From positions 1 through 64,000 of the forward strand of contig JAOARN010000051.1 in NCBI GenBank assembly GCA_025210485.1: a stretch of 64,000 nucleotides of DNA, written 5' to 3'. The notes below the pieces were generated by a model. It saw only the letters and a program-made list of their open reading frames with translations. It had not been told where the DNA came from and made no database searches. This document shows positions 18,570-28,488 of the stretch, piece by piece. The DNA comes from Marinifilaceae bacterium. GTDB lineage: Bacteria > Bacteroidota > Bacteroidia > Bacteroidales > Marinifilaceae. The translations under genes were made by a program, and so were the position numbers. Each line of letters begins with the position of its first letter. Positions within the stretch are counted from its first letter, which is position 1.

Positions 18570-19571
18570 ATGGCTTTCAATTTAAAAAATAGAAATTTCC
18601 TTAAATTATTGGATTTCACTCCAAAGGAAATTAAATTCATGCTTGACCTATCAGCTGATCTTAAAAAAGCTAAATACGCAGGCGTTGAGCAACCAAAATT
18701 AAAAGGTAAAAACATTGCTTTAATTTTCGAAAAATCATCTACTAGAACTCGTTGTGCTTTTGAAACTGCTGCTTACGATCAAGGTGCTCACGTAACTTAC
18801 TTAGGCCCTTCTGGTTCTCAAATTGGACAAAAAGAGTCTATGGCTGATACTGCAAGAGTATTAGGTCGTATGTACGATGGTATCGAATACAGAGGTTTCG
18901 GTCAAGCAATCGTTGAAGAATTAGCTGCACACGCTGGAGTACCTGTATGGAATGGTCTTACTGACGAATTCCACCCAACTCAAATTCTAGCTGACTTCTT
19001 AACTATGATGGAACACACTGATAAACCATTAAACAAAGTTAAGTTCGCATACTTAGGCGATGCTAGAAACAACATGGCTAACTCATTAATGGTAGGTGCT
19101 GCTAAAATGGGTATGGATGTTAGAATCATTGGTCCTGCATCTCTTCAACCTGAAGCTGAATTAGTAGAACAATGTAATGAAATCGCAAAAGAAACTGGTG
19201 CTATTATTACTGTAACTGATGATGCTAAAGCTGGTGTTAAAGATTGTGATTTCCTTTACACTGACGTTTGGGTATCAATGGGTGAGCCAGATTCAGTATG
19301 GGAAGAAAGAATCAACCTTCTTAAGCCATACCAAATCAACGCTGACTTAATGGCTGCTACTGGTAACAATCAAGCTAAATTCATGCACTGTCTTCCTGCT
19401 TTCCACAACAGAGACACTAAAGTTGGTGAAGAAATTTTCCAAAAATTTGGTCTAGACGGAATGGAAGTAACTGAAGAGGTATTCGAATCTCCTGCTTCAA
19501 TCGTTTTTGACGAAGCTGAAAACCGTATGCATACTATTAAAGCAGTAATGGTTGCAACTTTAGGAGCTTAA
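18570..19571 (+). CDS. Ornithine carbamoyltransferase (catabolic type)
   Basis: 333 residues from ATG at 18570 ([17 protein letters not shown]); an in-frame ATG at 18510 gives an extension not expected in the family. Carbamoyl-phosphate site STRTR at residues 57-61, ornithine loop VSMGEPDS, and catalytic HCLPA at 273-277. Segments [11 protein letters not shown] and [15 protein letters not shown] match the catabolic ArcB-like branch, and pairing with carbamate kinase supports citrulline phosphorolysis. Anabolic use cannot be excluded. Codon bias indicates high expression. A perfect palindrome terminates it. Confidence 0.93.
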   Translation: MAFNLKNRNFLKLLDFTPKEIKFMLDLSADLKKAKYAGVEQPKLKGKNIALIFEKSSTRTRCAFETAAYDQGAHVTYLGPSGSQIGQKESMADTARVLGRMYDGIEYRGFGQAIVEELAAHAGVPVWNGLTDEFHPTQILADFLTMMEHTDKPLNKVKFAYLGDARNNMANSLMVGAAKMGMDVRIIGPASLQPEAELVEQCNEIAKETGAIITVTDDAKAGVKDCDFLYTDVWVSMGEPDSVWEERINLLKPYQINADLMAATGNNQAKFMHCLPAFHNRDTKVGEEIFQKFGLDGMEVTEEVFESPASIVFDEAENRMHTIKAVMVATLGA

Positions 19572-19590
19572 TATAACTAGCTTTCAAAAA

Positions 19591-19622
19591 AAAATCTCAA
19601 ACTTAAGTTTGAGATTTTTTTT
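19591..19622 (+). terminator. Terminator after ornithine carbamoyltransferase
   Basis: AAAATCTCAAAC (19591-19602), 4-nt TTAA loop, GTTTGAGATTTT (19607-19618), then T run; 12-bp perfect stem. Confidence 0.85.
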
Positions 19623-19676
19623 TGAAAAAACACAAGAAATCTTAAGGGATTTAAACATATTTTAGTCAATAAAGAT

Positions 19677-19976
19677 ATGGATAGAAACAAAAACATATCA
19701 AGAAAAATTGCTAAAATTTACTTCAAAGAATTAATCAATGTAGACAAATTAGATTTTGATCTAATCCTCACCAATGGCCAAAATATAGAAAAATACAGAG
19801 TGATGCTAGGTAAAATTGACTACTCTTCAAAATTTTATCAAAAACATCAGAATAATAATAAAACTGTCGAGATTAAAAACTATAAATATTCAAGACTAAA
19901 AAATTGGACATATGAATTCCTAACAATTTTAGGAACTCTAATAATTACATTCTCAATATTCCTACTTTCGTTTTAA
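19677..19976 (+). CDS. Small protein with C-terminal membrane anchor
   Basis: 99 residues. The first 75 are polar and basic (NKNISRKIAKIYFKELINVDKL at the start, KHQNNNK in the middle), and the last 20 form a single hydrophobic helix (FLTILGTLIITFSIFLLSF), so it would be tail-anchored with the N-terminus inside. No family recognised. Isolated between the carbamoyltransferase terminator and the IS1595-like element. Confidence 0.45.
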   Translation: MDRNKNISRKIAKIYFKELINVDKLDFDLILTNGQNIEKYRVMLGKIDYSSKFYQKHQNNNKTVEIKNYKYSRLKNWTYEFLTILGTLIITFSIFLLSF

Positions 19977-20131
19977 CAATCATAATTACAGTACAAAACA
20001 AAAATACAAAACTTGTATTTTTGTAAATATCCATATTAGAAAATCACTTCCTGATTATAATCTCACAAAATTTAAGCTCTTTTTCTGCAACTATTAAACT
20101 TGTATTCGTTCATGAATATATGCCCTATATG

Positions 20132-21107
20132 GTTTCACCGTCTTGGGTTGGTATTTTTTAAAATCTGTATATTATGAAAAACAAACGATTCAAATTATTG
20201 TTAAAACAAATACATAATTTCAATAATTTACAATTCAGGCAATTACAAGAAGAAATCCGAAAAAGAATTGAGAAGAAGAAAGTATCTCACATACTTGAAA
20301 CAGAGAAATACAAACTACATTGCCCATTTTGCAATGAAAGAAATTACATTTTATGGGGAAAAAGAAACGATCTTCAGAGATACAAGTGTAAATCTTGCCT
20401 TAAAACATTCAACAGTCTAACAAACACACCATTAGCAAGACTCAAAAGAAAGGGACATTGGTTAAAATATGCAAGCTGTTTAAGAGATGGATTAACTTTA
20501 AAAAAATCATCTGAAATCTGTGAAATCCACATCAATACGGCTTTTAGATGGCGTCATAGATTTCTTACAAACATGAGATCTATAAAAGCAAAGAAAATTG
20601 GTGGAATCATAGAAAGCGGCTATTCAAAACTTAAAGAATCATTCAAAGGCACAGCCAAAGAAGAACAAACTCCAATAAAATTGAGAAAAGACATATTTAT
20701 TATTTACAACATAGATAGAAACAACAATATATTTGATATAACCAACAAGCAACTAAACCTCCAGTACGTAGCAACTCAGATACAGCAAGCAAGAATACAA
20801 AATTCATTAAATATAAGTGAAGATTCTACATTTTTTAATAATATTGTGAATATTAACAAACATCATAATATATGCTTAAGTCAAGACAAATCTAAAATAA
20901 ATTTCCCCTTAAGAATTTACAGCTATAGAAATAGATTTGAAGATTGGATTTACAAACACTTTCGAGGAGTCGCTACTAAGTACTTAGAGAATTATGTTTC
21001 ATGGTATAGATGTTTAAACGAATTCAAATCTGGAATCAATGCGCTAACCATATTATATAGGGCTAAATCGATTGAAAAATATCGTCACCAACCCGAAAAG
21101 GTGAAAC
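20132..21107 (+). mobile_element. IS1595-like insertion sequence (degenerate)
   Basis: The left inverted repeat begins GTTTCACCGTCTTGGGTTGG at 20132 and the right one, read inward from 21107, begins GTTTCACCTTTTCGGGTTGG; they match at 18 of 21 positions. Between them is one transposase frame. The 8 bases outside the left repeat (CCTATATG) do not match those outside the right one (GTTTTATT), so the target duplication typical of IS1595 is missing. This suggests an old insertion or loss of one flank. Confidence 0.75.
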
Positions 21108-21118
21108 GTTTTATTTAA
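20174..21118 (+). CDS. IS1595-family transposase, catalytic residues degenerate
   Basis: 314 residues. An N-terminal zinc ribbon (CPFC near residue 50 and CKSC about 20 later) is followed by the helix-turn-helix LTLKKSSEICEIHINTAFRWRHRFL and a C-terminal block FRGVATKYLENYVSWYR typical of the IS1595/ISXO2-like group. The region aligning with the first catalytic motif (usually EADE-like) is IIESGYSKL, so the first Asp is missing, and the usual HIQNVNxYxSRLK-type segment is LRIYSYRNRFED, so the His and Asn are missing. The open frame is nevertheless uninterrupted and runs 11 bases past the right inverted repeat. It is either decaying recently or domesticated. Confidence 0.75.
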   Translation: MKNKRFKLLLKQIHNFNNLQFRQLQEEIRKRIEKKKVSHILETEKYKLHCPFCNERNYILWGKRNDLQRYKCKSCLKTFNSLTNTPLARLKRKGHWLKYASCLRDGLTLKKSSEICEIHINTAFRWRHRFLTNMRSIKAKKIGGIIESGYSKLKESFKGTAKEEQTPIKLRKDIFIIYNIDRNNNIFDITNKQLNLQYVATQIQQARIQNSLNISEDSTFFNNIVNINKHHNICLSQDKSKINFPLRIYSYRNRFEDWIYKHFRGVATKYLENYVSWYRCLNEFKSGINALTILYRAKSIEKYRHQPEKVKRFI

Positions 21119-21209
21119 GCCATAAAAGACATCGGCATTCTAAGTTTTTTTTCTTAAACAAATAACTATTTTCATAGTTCATTAACTTTATCTTTTATGA
21201 TACAATAGC

Positions 21210-21217
21210 TATATTTG
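21210..21217 (+). promoter_or_regulatory. Promoter -7 element for the EamA transporter
   Basis: TATATTTG fits TAnnTTTG and lies 45 bases before the ATG. No clear -33 box. Confidence 0.4.
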
Positions 21218-21261
21218 GCACAAATATATTATGATCCATCATTCTTTGAAAAAACAGTACT

Positions 21262-22134
21262 ATGATTTGGAATAACAAAGTATTTCAGTATGCAATTTTA
21301 TTTATATTAGCTTTTGTATGGGGCAGTTCATTTATCTTAATGAAAATTGGTTTAGTAAATTTCTCTAGTGAAAATGCTGCTATAATTCGAATGACATCTG
21401 CTGCAATAACACTTTTACCTTTTGCTTTAAAAAATTTAAAGGGACTAAAACCTGCAGACTATGGGATATTAGCTTTATCAGGATTTTTAGGTAATTTTTT
21501 CCCAGCTTTTATGTTCACAAAGGCTCAAACGGAAATAAGTAGTTCTTTAGCAGGAATGCTTAATTCTCTAACACCTGTTTTCACATTACTAATAGGAATT
21601 GTTTTTTTGCGAGTAAAGTTTGGTATCCGTCAAATGGGTGGATTTATATTAGGACTCGTTGGAGCTCTCGGTTTAGTATTTGTAAGATCTGGAGTTGATT
21701 TTTCTGGAATCAATTTCTACGCTTTAATTGTTGTAATAGCAACATTACTATACGGGATAAACATAAATCTAGTAAAATCAAAACTTTCTCATCTTTCTGG
21801 GATACAAATTACATCAATTTCATTTGCTGCAACTTTACCAGCATCACTAATATGTTTATTTTCATCTGATTTCATACCACAACTTACCAATACTGGTTTA
21901 TCATATTCGTTGTTAGCATTAATAACACTTGGTGTTATAGGAAGCGCAATAGCAATGATATTCATGAATAGCTTAATCAGATATTCCTCTGCTGTTTTCG
22001 CTTCTTCGGTAACATATATAATTCCAATTTTTGCAATACTATGGGGAGTATTGGATAACGAAGTAGTAAATTACAAACATTTATTATGTATGTCTGCCAT
22101 TTTAATAGGAGTATATTTAATTAACAAAAAATAA
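21262..22134 (+). CDS. EamA/DMT family transporter
   Basis: 290 residues with about ten hydrophobic helices in two EamA repeats (residues about 8-135 and 150-288). First-repeat markers are FVWGSSFILMKIGL and LNSLTPVFTLLIGIVFL; the second repeat ends SSVTYIIPIFAILWGVL. DMT proteins export or exchange amino acids or other metabolites; the substrate is not readable from sequence. It stands alone on the plus strand. Confidence 0.88.
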   Translation: MIWNNKVFQYAILFILAFVWGSSFILMKIGLVNFSSENAAIIRMTSAAITLLPFALKNLKGLKPADYGILALSGFLGNFFPAFMFTKAQTEISSSLAGMLNSLTPVFTLLIGIVFLRVKFGIRQMGGFILGLVGALGLVFVRSGVDFSGINFYALIVVIATLLYGININLVKSKLSHLSGIQITSISFAATLPASLICLFSSDFIPQLTNTGLSYSLLALITLGVIGSAIAMIFMNSLIRYSSAVFASSVTYIIPIFAILWGVLDNEVVNYKHLLCMSAILIGVYLINKK

Positions 22135-22178
22135 TCTAGTTTTTTTAAAATTAAATTACGAAAACAGTGCTTTTTTTA

Positions 22179-22186
22179 TAAATTTG
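22179..22186 (+). promoter_or_regulatory. Possible promoter -7 element for purH
   Basis: TAAATTTG matches TAnnTTTG and gives a leader of about 130 bases before purH-mreB. No -33 box recognised. Confidence 0.35.
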
Positions 22187-22323
22187 CAGTGAAAATAGAG
22201 ATAATCATAAACCATTATGGTATAGTTAATTGCAAAATATTTTTTGTTTTATGTTTATCTTTTACAACATTTCTGCACAAAGATATTTTGTAATATCTAA
22301 TTTATAACTCAAACATCAAGATT

Positions 22324-23856
22324 ATGAAAAGAGCGCTAATTAGTGTTTTCGATAAAACAGGTATTGTTGAATTTGCTACTTCTCTTAGTAAATTAGGTTG
22401 GGAAATTATCTCAACAGGGGGAACTTCAAAAAAACTAAAAGAAGAAGGTTTAAAAGTTTCAGATATATCTGATATAACAAATTTCCCAGAATGCTTTGAC
22501 GGTAGAGTTAAAACATTACACCCTAATGTAGAAGGAGGAATTCTTGCCATTAGAGACAATGAGAAACACCAAAATCAAATGAAAGAATTAGGTATCTCTC
22601 CTATTGATATTGTTGTTTGCAACTTGTACCCTTTCAAAGAAACTCTATTAAATTCAGAATCAACTCACGAAGATATTATCGAGAATATAGACATTGGTGG
22701 TCCAACAATGCTTAGAGCTGCAGCAAAAAATTACAAATTTGTAAATGTAATAACAGATCCGACAGATTACAAGCAAGTTATAAGCGAACTAGAAAATAAT
22801 GGAGACACTAGCATCGAATTCAAGGAAAATCTAGCAGGAAAAGTATTCGAACATACAGCACATTACGATGCTTTAATTTCATCATATTTTTCTAAAAAAT
22901 TAGGAAATGTTGCTCAAAATACATTAACTTTAACCTACGAAAAAAAGCAGGATTTAAGGTATGGTGAAAATCCTCATCAAAAAGCAGTGTTTTACAAGCA
23001 AATACAGGAAACTGAAGGAACGCTTACAGCTGCTAAACAATTGCACGGGAAAGAACTTTCTTATAACAATATTGGAGATACGGATGGAGCATTAGAAACT
23101 CTTAAAGAGTATTCTGAACCAACCATAGTCGCAAGTAAACACGCCAACCCATGCGGAGTTGCTAGTGCTGATACCTTAGCCGAAGCATTCCAAAAGGCAT
23201 ATGATGCAGACCCTGTATCTATATTTGGTGGAATTATTGCAGCTAACCGTGAAGTAGATGAGGCAACAGCTGAAAAAATGAGTAAAGTTTTCTTAGAAGT
23301 TATAGTTGCTCCAAGTTTTTCAAACAAAGCTTTAGAAATACTAACTAAAAAGAAAAACATTAGATTATTAAAGCTAGAAAATATCTTAAAGTCTGATTAC
23401 ACGTACCAAAAAGCTAAGACCGTACAAGGAGGTTTATTAATTCAGGATATGGACTTAATGTTAACAGGTGAGGAAATTACTATTCCTACCGAAAAGCAAC
23501 CAAGCAAAAAAGAGATGGAAGATCTAATGTTTGTTTGGAAAACTGTTAAGCATTGTAAGTCGAATGGAATTGCAATTGCAAAAGATAAAACTACCACAGG
23601 CATTGGTCCTGGACAAGTTAGCAGAATTTGGGCACTTGAGAACGCAATTCGTCAAGGAGGAGAAAAGATTAAAGGAAGCGTAATGGCTTCAGATGCCTTT
23701 TTCCCTTTCAGCGACTGTGTCGAAGCGGCAAACAAAGCAGGTATTACTGCAATAATCCAACCAGGAGGTTCGGTTCGTGATCAAGAGTCAATCGATGCTG
23801 CCAACAAATACGGAATAGCAATGGTATTTACAGGAATGAGACACTTTAAACATTAA
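22324..23856 (+). CDS. purH: Bifunctional AICAR formyltransferase / IMP cyclohydrolase
   Basis: 510 residues, performing the last two steps of IMP synthesis. The N-terminal MGS-like cyclohydrolase domain (residues 1-about 190) has [31 protein letters not shown] and NLYPF. The C-terminal formyltransferase domain has [19 protein letters not shown] and GIGPGQVSR. It lies 25 bases upstream of mreB and is likely cotranscribed with it, an arrangement common in Bacteroidales. Confidence 0.97.
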   Translation: MKRALISVFDKTGIVEFATSLSKLGWEIISTGGTSKKLKEEGLKVSDISDITNFPECFDGRVKTLHPNVEGGILAIRDNEKHQNQMKELGISPIDIVVCNLYPFKETLLNSESTHEDIIENIDIGGPTMLRAAAKNYKFVNVITDPTDYKQVISELENNGDTSIEFKENLAGKVFEHTAHYDALISSYFSKKLGNVAQNTLTLTYEKKQDLRYGENPHQKAVFYKQIQETEGTLTAAKQLHGKELSYNNIGDTDGALETLKEYSEPTIVASKHANPCGVASADTLAEAFQKAYDADPVSIFGGIIAANREVDEATAEKMSKVFLEVIVAPSFSNKALEILTKKKNIRLLKLENILKSDYTYQKAKTVQGGLLIQDMDLMLTGEEITIPTEKQPSKKEMEDLMFVWKTVKHCKSNGIAIAKDKTTTGIGPGQVSRIWALENAIRQGGEKIKGSVMASDAFFPFSDCVEAANKAGITAIIQPGGSVRDQESIDAANKYGIAMVFTGMRHFKH

Positions 23857-23881
23857 TAAAAAAATCAGGTTTATCTAAAAT

Positions 23882-24904
23882 ATGGGATTTCTTTCATTTT
23901 TAACACAGGAAATTGCTATTGATCTTGGAACAGCAAATACAATCATTATCTGTAATGATAAGATTGTTGTTGACGAACCTTCTATTGTAGCACTTGATGG
24001 CAGAACTGAGAAGATGGTTGCTATTGGTGAGAAGGCAAGACAAATGCAAGGAAAAACACATGCAAATTTAAAAACAATCAGACCACTGAGAGACGGAGTG
24101 ATAGCAGACTTTAACGCTGCCGAGCAAATGATACGTGGAATGATAAAAATGATAAACAAGAAACCCCGTCTATTCCCACCATCATTACGTATGGTAGTCT
24201 GTATACCATCAGGAAGTACAGAGGTAGAGATGAGAGCTGTTCGTGATTCATCAGAACACGCTGGAGGAAGAGATGTCTATATGATATACGAGCCAATGGC
24301 AGCAGCGATTGGTATTGGTATAGATGTGGAAGCACCAGAAGGGAATATGGTGGTTGATATAGGTGGTGGAACAACAGAGATTGCTGTTATTTCTTTAGGA
24401 GGTATTGTTACAAACAAATCAATTCGTATTGCAGGTGATGACCTAACCTCTGATATACAAGAGTATATGAGACATCAACACAATATAAAAATTGGGGAAC
24501 GTACAGCTGAAGAAATTAAAATCAATGTAGGTTCTGCACTTTCTGAATTGGAAGAACCCCCAGCAGACTTTAAAGTACAAGGGCCAAATCAGATGACAGC
24601 TTTACCTATTGAAGTTCCAGTTACTTATCAGGAAATTGCACACTGTCTAGAAAAATCAATTTCAAAAATCGAAATTGCGATTCTAAGTGCACTCGAACAA
24701 ACTCCTCCAGAACTATATGCAGATATAGTCAATAAAGGTATATATCTTGCAGGAGGCGGCGCCTTACTTAGAGGTCTAGACAAAAGACTGACTGATAAAA
24801 TTAACATTCCATTCCACATAGCAGATGACCCGCTAAGAGCAGTTGCTCGTGGAACAGGAATAGCATTGAAAAATGTAGATAAATTCTCATTCTTAAGACG
24901 ATAA
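23882..24904 (+). CDS. mreB: Rod shape-determining protein MreB
   Basis: 340 residues, a bacterial actin that positions the elongasome under the inner membrane. Phosphate-1 motif is IAIDLGTANT near residue 13, the connect/phosphate-2 segment is NMVVDIGGGTTEIAVISLGG near 160, and the adenosine motif is YLAGGGALLRGLDK near 290. Length is standard. Two hairpins and a fresh promoter separate it from mreC. Confidence 0.97.
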   Translation: MGFLSFLTQEIAIDLGTANTIIICNDKIVVDEPSIVALDGRTEKMVAIGEKARQMQGKTHANLKTIRPLRDGVIADFNAAEQMIRGMIKMINKKPRLFPPSLRMVVCIPSGSTEVEMRAVRDSSEHAGGRDVYMIYEPMAAAIGIGIDVEAPEGNMVVDIGGGTTEIAVISLGGIVTNKSIRIAGDDLTSDIQEYMRHQHNIKIGERTAEEIKINVGSALSELEEPPADFKVQGPNQMTALPIEVPVTYQEIAHCLEKSISKIEIAILSALEQTPPELYADIVNKGIYLAGGGALLRGLDKRLTDKINIPFHIADDPLRAVARGTGIALKNVDKFSFLRR

Positions 24905-24920
24905 ATCACAAAAGATAAAC

Positions 24921-24954
24921 AAAGTGACACATATTACAATGTGTCACTTTTTTA
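24921..24954 (+). terminator. Terminator after mreB
   Basis: AAAGTGACACAT (24921-24932), 6-nt loop, ATGTGTCACTTT (24939-24950), then T run. 12-bp perfect stem. Confidence 0.85.
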
Positions 24955-24960
24955 TAAAAT

Positions 24961-24998
24961 AATTCCTACTCATACATCTAGCATGGGTAGGAATTTTA
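24961..24998 (+). terminator. Second hairpin after mreB
   Basis: AATTCCTAC (24961-24969) pairs with GTAGGAATT (24987-24995), followed by TTT. It may reinforce the first terminator. Confidence 0.5.
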
Positions 24999-25142
24999 CT
25001 TTAAATTAAAACACCAAACATAATAATATAAAACAATTCTAAGTATTTAATTACTAATTTTTATGTTTTTTAGGATATTTATAAAACAAAATCGGATTAA
25101 TGCAATAGTTTATTAATTAAGTGTTTCTTTCTATTGTAATAT

Positions 25143-25172
25143 TTTGTAATTTTATTATGTCGTTTACATTTG
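25143..25172 (+). promoter_or_regulatory. Promoter of mreC-mreD-mrdA-rodA
   Basis: TTTG at 25143-25146, 18-base spacer, TACATTTG at 25165-25172: a full Bacteroidota -33/-7 pair. The leader to mreC would be about 75 bases. Confidence 0.6.
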
Positions 25173-25254
25173 CTTTATTGTTAAATTAAATAAAACGACT
25201 TATTAACATTAAATTCGCTTTTTATTTCTATTTCAACTAGATATATTTATTCAA

Positions 25255-26076
25255 ATGAGGAATCTTTTTCAACTCTTTATAAAATATAATTTTATTATAT
25301 TATTCATTTTTTTAGAGATATTCTGTTTTCGCTTAATAATAGGATATAATTCATTTCATAGATCGAAATTTTTTAGTTCAAGTAATACCCTTGTTGGTAA
25401 TTTATATACTAAAATTTCAAGAATTACCACCTATCTATCTTTAGCGAAAGAAAACGATGAGCTGAATCAGGAAAATTCACGATTAAGAAGTCTTTTGTAC
25501 AAAACCAACCACAAGCTTATCGATTCCATTTGTATAATTAGAGATTCTAGTCTAAATGCTAAATATTTATTTTCTCCTTCATTAGTAATAAATAACTCTG
25601 TAAACAGACAACTTAATTATCTTACTCTAGACAAAGGAAGTGAAGACGGCATTGAACCTGGCATGGGGATAATATCAAAAAAAGGCGTAATTGGAATTAT
25701 CAAAAATGTATCAAACAATTACTCTACAGCATATTCCTTGCTTAACAATAGAATTAAAATATCAGCAAAACTTAAAAAGAATAACTATTTTGGATCTCTT
25801 AGCTGGGATGGAAAATCATATAAACAGACAAAACTTAACGAAATTCCTTTTCACGCTGATGTGAACATAGGTGACACTGTTGTTACAAGTGGATACTCTT
25901 CAACTTTTCCTCCAAATATATGCTTAGGTGTGGTTTCCAAAATTGGCAGTTCTTCAGGTGGAACATTTCATAATATTACAATTGAACTTAGTGAGGATTT
26001 CAAAAATGTAACTTATGTCAACATAATTCACAACTTATACAAAAAAGAACAAGAAAAACTAGAAGAAAAAATATAG
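25255..26076 (+). CDS. mreC: Rod shape-determining protein MreC
   Basis: 273 residues. One N-terminal membrane helix (about 10-27), a coiled-coil segment (LSLAKENDELNQENSRLRSLL, about 60-82) and a periplasmic beta domain with the MreC hallmarks GSEDGIEPGMGIISKKGVIGII and VTSGYSSTFPPNICLGVV. Links MreB filaments to cell-wall synthases. First gene of the mreC-mreD-mrdA-rodA unit. Confidence 0.95.
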   Translation: MRNLFQLFIKYNFIILFIFLEIFCFRLIIGYNSFHRSKFFSSSNTLVGNLYTKISRITTYLSLAKENDELNQENSRLRSLLYKTNHKLIDSICIIRDSSLNAKYLFSPSLVINNSVNRQLNYLTLDKGSEDGIEPGMGIISKKGVIGIIKNVSNNYSTAYSLLNNRIKISAKLKKNNYFGSLSWDGKSYKQTKLNEIPFHADVNIGDTVVTSGYSSTFPPNICLGVVSKIGSSSGGTFHNITIELSEDFKNVTYVNIIHNLYKKEQEKLEEKI

Positions 26077-26087
26077 AATCATAATTT

Positions 26088-26600
26088 ATGGGAGTCATAA
26101 TATCAAATATCATAAGATTTTTAGCTATAATCATTTTTCAGGTAGCTGTACTTAACAATATTCAATTTAATGGATATATTAATCCATATGTTTATATTTT
26201 ATTTATAATGATGTTACCAGTTGACATACCAAAGGTATTATCATTGATTTTAAGCTTTGTATTAGGTATAAGCGTTGATATTTTTTGCAATACTCCAGGA
26301 ATACATGCTTCCGCATGTGTGTTTTTAGCTTTTGTAAGACCAAATATACTTAGCTTAATGGCACAACGAGATGGATACGAAAACAATAGCTCCCCATCAA
26401 TGAAAGATTTTGGCTTTAGTTGGTTTTTTAAATACACTATCCTAACAACTATTATACATCATTCTTTTCTTTTCCTAGTCGAGGTATTTTCACTTTCTAA
26501 TTTTGCTGATACCTTATTAAGAATATTATTAAGTTCATTCTTTACAATTCTGATATTAATCATAATACACATTGCCAGTTTAAATAAAACCACGAATTAA
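26088..26600 (+). CDS. mreD: Rod shape-determining protein MreD
   Basis: 170 residues, almost entirely hydrophobic with about five helices. Residues near LSFVLGISVDIFCNTPGIHASACVFLAF are typical of Bacteroidota MreD. Identification rests also on position between mreC and mrdA; its stop codon overlaps the mrdA start by one base. Confidence 0.9.
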   Translation: MGVIISNIIRFLAIIIFQVAVLNNIQFNGYINPYVYILFIMMLPVDIPKVLSLILSFVLGISVDIFCNTPGIHASACVFLAFVRPNILSLMAQRDGYENNSSPSMKDFGFSWFFKYTILTTIIHHSFLFLVEVFSLSNFADTLLRILLSSFFTILILIIIHIASLNKTTN

Positions 26601-28435
26601 TGCAAAGCTTTTCAACCAGAAAATATGTTATCATTGGATGTTTTATTGCTATTGCTTTAACATTTACAATCAGACTTTTAAATCTTCAAATAATTGACAA
26701 AACATACAGAATATCAGCAGAAAATAACTCCCAACACAGTGTTACTCAATATCCTGCTAGAGGGTTGATATATGATCGTCATGGAAATATTCTTGTGCAA
26801 AATCAAGCTGCATATGATTTAAGATTAACTCCAAAGCAACTTAAAAGCTTTGACACCTTAGCCCTATGCCAACTTATAGGTATTGATAAAGAAATACTAA
26901 TAAAAAAAATTAAAAAAGCTAAAGCATATTCTTATCGGAAATCATCAATTATTCTAAAACATTTATCATCAAAAAGATATGCTTTCCTACAAGAGAAATT
27001 ATACAAGTTTCCTGGTTTTTATGTTCAAGCTAGAACGCTTCGAAAATACCCCGAACATTGCGCTGCTCACACCTTAGGCTATTTGAATGAGGTAAGCAAG
27101 AGACATCTAAAAGATAAATATTACAAACCTGGTGATTATATCGGATATTCGGGTATAGAAAAATCCTACGAAGAAGAATTAAGAGGAAAAAAAGGGCGCA
27201 AAGTATTTTGGGTTGATGTATATAATAGAATAAAAGGCTCATACAAGGATGGAAGATACGATACTGAGGCAAAAAAAGGAGAAGATATTATCTCGACCAT
27301 AGACATAAACTTACAAAAGTATGGCGAAAAAATAATGGCTAACAAAAAAGGAGGTATCGTAGCAATAGAACCATCTACAGGTGAAATATTAGCAAAAGTA
27401 TCAAGCCCTGGATATGACCCTGAAATGTTTGTTGGCAGATCGTTGGGTAAAAATTACATGAAACTACAAAAAGACAGCCTCAACCCTTTATTTGATAGAA
27501 CATTAATGGCACAATACCCCCCTGGTTCTATCTTCAAACTGGTTCAAGCTTTAATTGGCTTGCAAGAAGAAGTAATCACACCTAAGACTTATTTCGAATG
27601 TTATAATGGTTATCATGTAGGAAGATTTACAATGGGATGTCACAGCCACCACACGCCATTAAGCCTTGTTAGTGCTATCCAACAATCTTGCAACTCGTAC
27701 TTTGCTTATAATTTTAGATATATTCTTGAGAATCCTAAATTTAACAGCATAACAAAAGGATATAGCGAATGGAGAAAATATGTTAAGAATTTTGGTTTTG
27801 CTCAAAAATTAGGTTCTGATCTCCCTCACGAATTAGCAGGAAATGTGCCTGACACAAGTTATTACCAACGAAAATTAAGACGCAAAAAGTTTAGAAGTCT
27901 AAATATAATTTCTTTATCCATTGGACAGGGAGAGCTACTGATAACCCCACTGCAAATGGCTAACATGACAGCTGCAATTGCAAATAAAGGGTATTTCTAT
28001 ACTCCACATATAATTAAAGCATTTAAAAGTGGTAAGAAAATTCCAGAAAAATTTTTAAAGAAAAATTACACAGGAATAGACTCTTCTCATTTTAATGTAG
28101 TGCACGAAGGAATGGAAAAAGTAATTACAGGAGGTGAAGGATCAACTGGTACTTTAGCTGTAGTACCAGATATTAGAGTATGTGGAAAAACAGGAACAGT
28201 ACAAAATCCTCATGGTGACGACCATTCTGTTTTTGTTGCTTTTGCTCCTCGCGAAAACCCCAAAATAGCACTTATTGTATATGTGGAAAACGGGGTTTGG
28301 GGTTCGAGATATGGTGCCCCTATTGCTGGTTTAATGATAGAGAAATACATTCGTGGTTACATCTCGGAAAGCAAAAAAGCTATCGAAAAAAGAATGTTAG
28401 ATGCAAATCTACTAGGAACTAGAAATGATAAATAA
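26600..28435 (+). CDS. mrdA: Penicillin-binding protein 2 (elongasome transpeptidase)
   Basis: 611 residues. N-terminal membrane helix (about 9-30), PBP dimerisation domain opening YPARGLIYDRHGNIL, then a transpeptidase domain with active-site SIFK (Ser310-Lys313), SCN (363-365) and KTGT (530-533). Crosslinks new peptidoglycan during rod growth together with RodA. Starts on the last base of the mreD stop codon (TAATG), so translation is coupled. Confidence 0.96.
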   Translation: MQSFSTRKYVIIGCFIAIALTFTIRLLNLQIIDKTYRISAENNSQHSVTQYPARGLIYDRHGNILVQNQAAYDLRLTPKQLKSFDTLALCQLIGIDKEILIKKIKKAKAYSYRKSSIILKHLSSKRYAFLQEKLYKFPGFYVQARTLRKYPEHCAAHTLGYLNEVSKRHLKDKYYKPGDYIGYSGIEKSYEEELRGKKGRKVFWVDVYNRIKGSYKDGRYDTEAKKGEDIISTIDINLQKYGEKIMANKKGGIVAIEPSTGEILAKVSSPGYDPEMFVGRSLGKNYMKLQKDSLNPLFDRTLMAQYPPGSIFKLVQALIGLQEEVITPKTYFECYNGYHVGRFTMGCHSHHTPLSLVSAIQQSCNSYFAYNFRYILENPKFNSITKGYSEWRKYVKNFGFAQKLGSDLPHELAGNVPDTSYYQRKLRRKKFRSLNIISLSIGQGELLITPLQMANMTAAIANKGYFYTPHIIKAFKSGKKIPEKFLKKNYTGIDSSHFNVVHEGMEKVITGGEGSTGTLAVVPDIRVCGKTGTVQNPHGDDHSVFVAFAPRENPKIALIVYVENGVWGSRYGAPIAGLMIEKYIRGYISESKKAIEKRMLDANLLGTRNDK

Positions 28436-28488
28436 TAATCTCCAGTATTATTAAGTTAATTGACGCAAACTAGATACAGAACATAAAA

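Noticed and set aside
22135-22323. Purine riboswitch upstream of purH
   Set aside because: The leader shows no recognisable aptamer core or paired loops; only a promoter -7 element was seen.
24111-24374. 87-codon minus-strand frame inside mreB, and other frames opposite real genes
   Set aside because: Antisense shadows of well-supported genes with no independent features.
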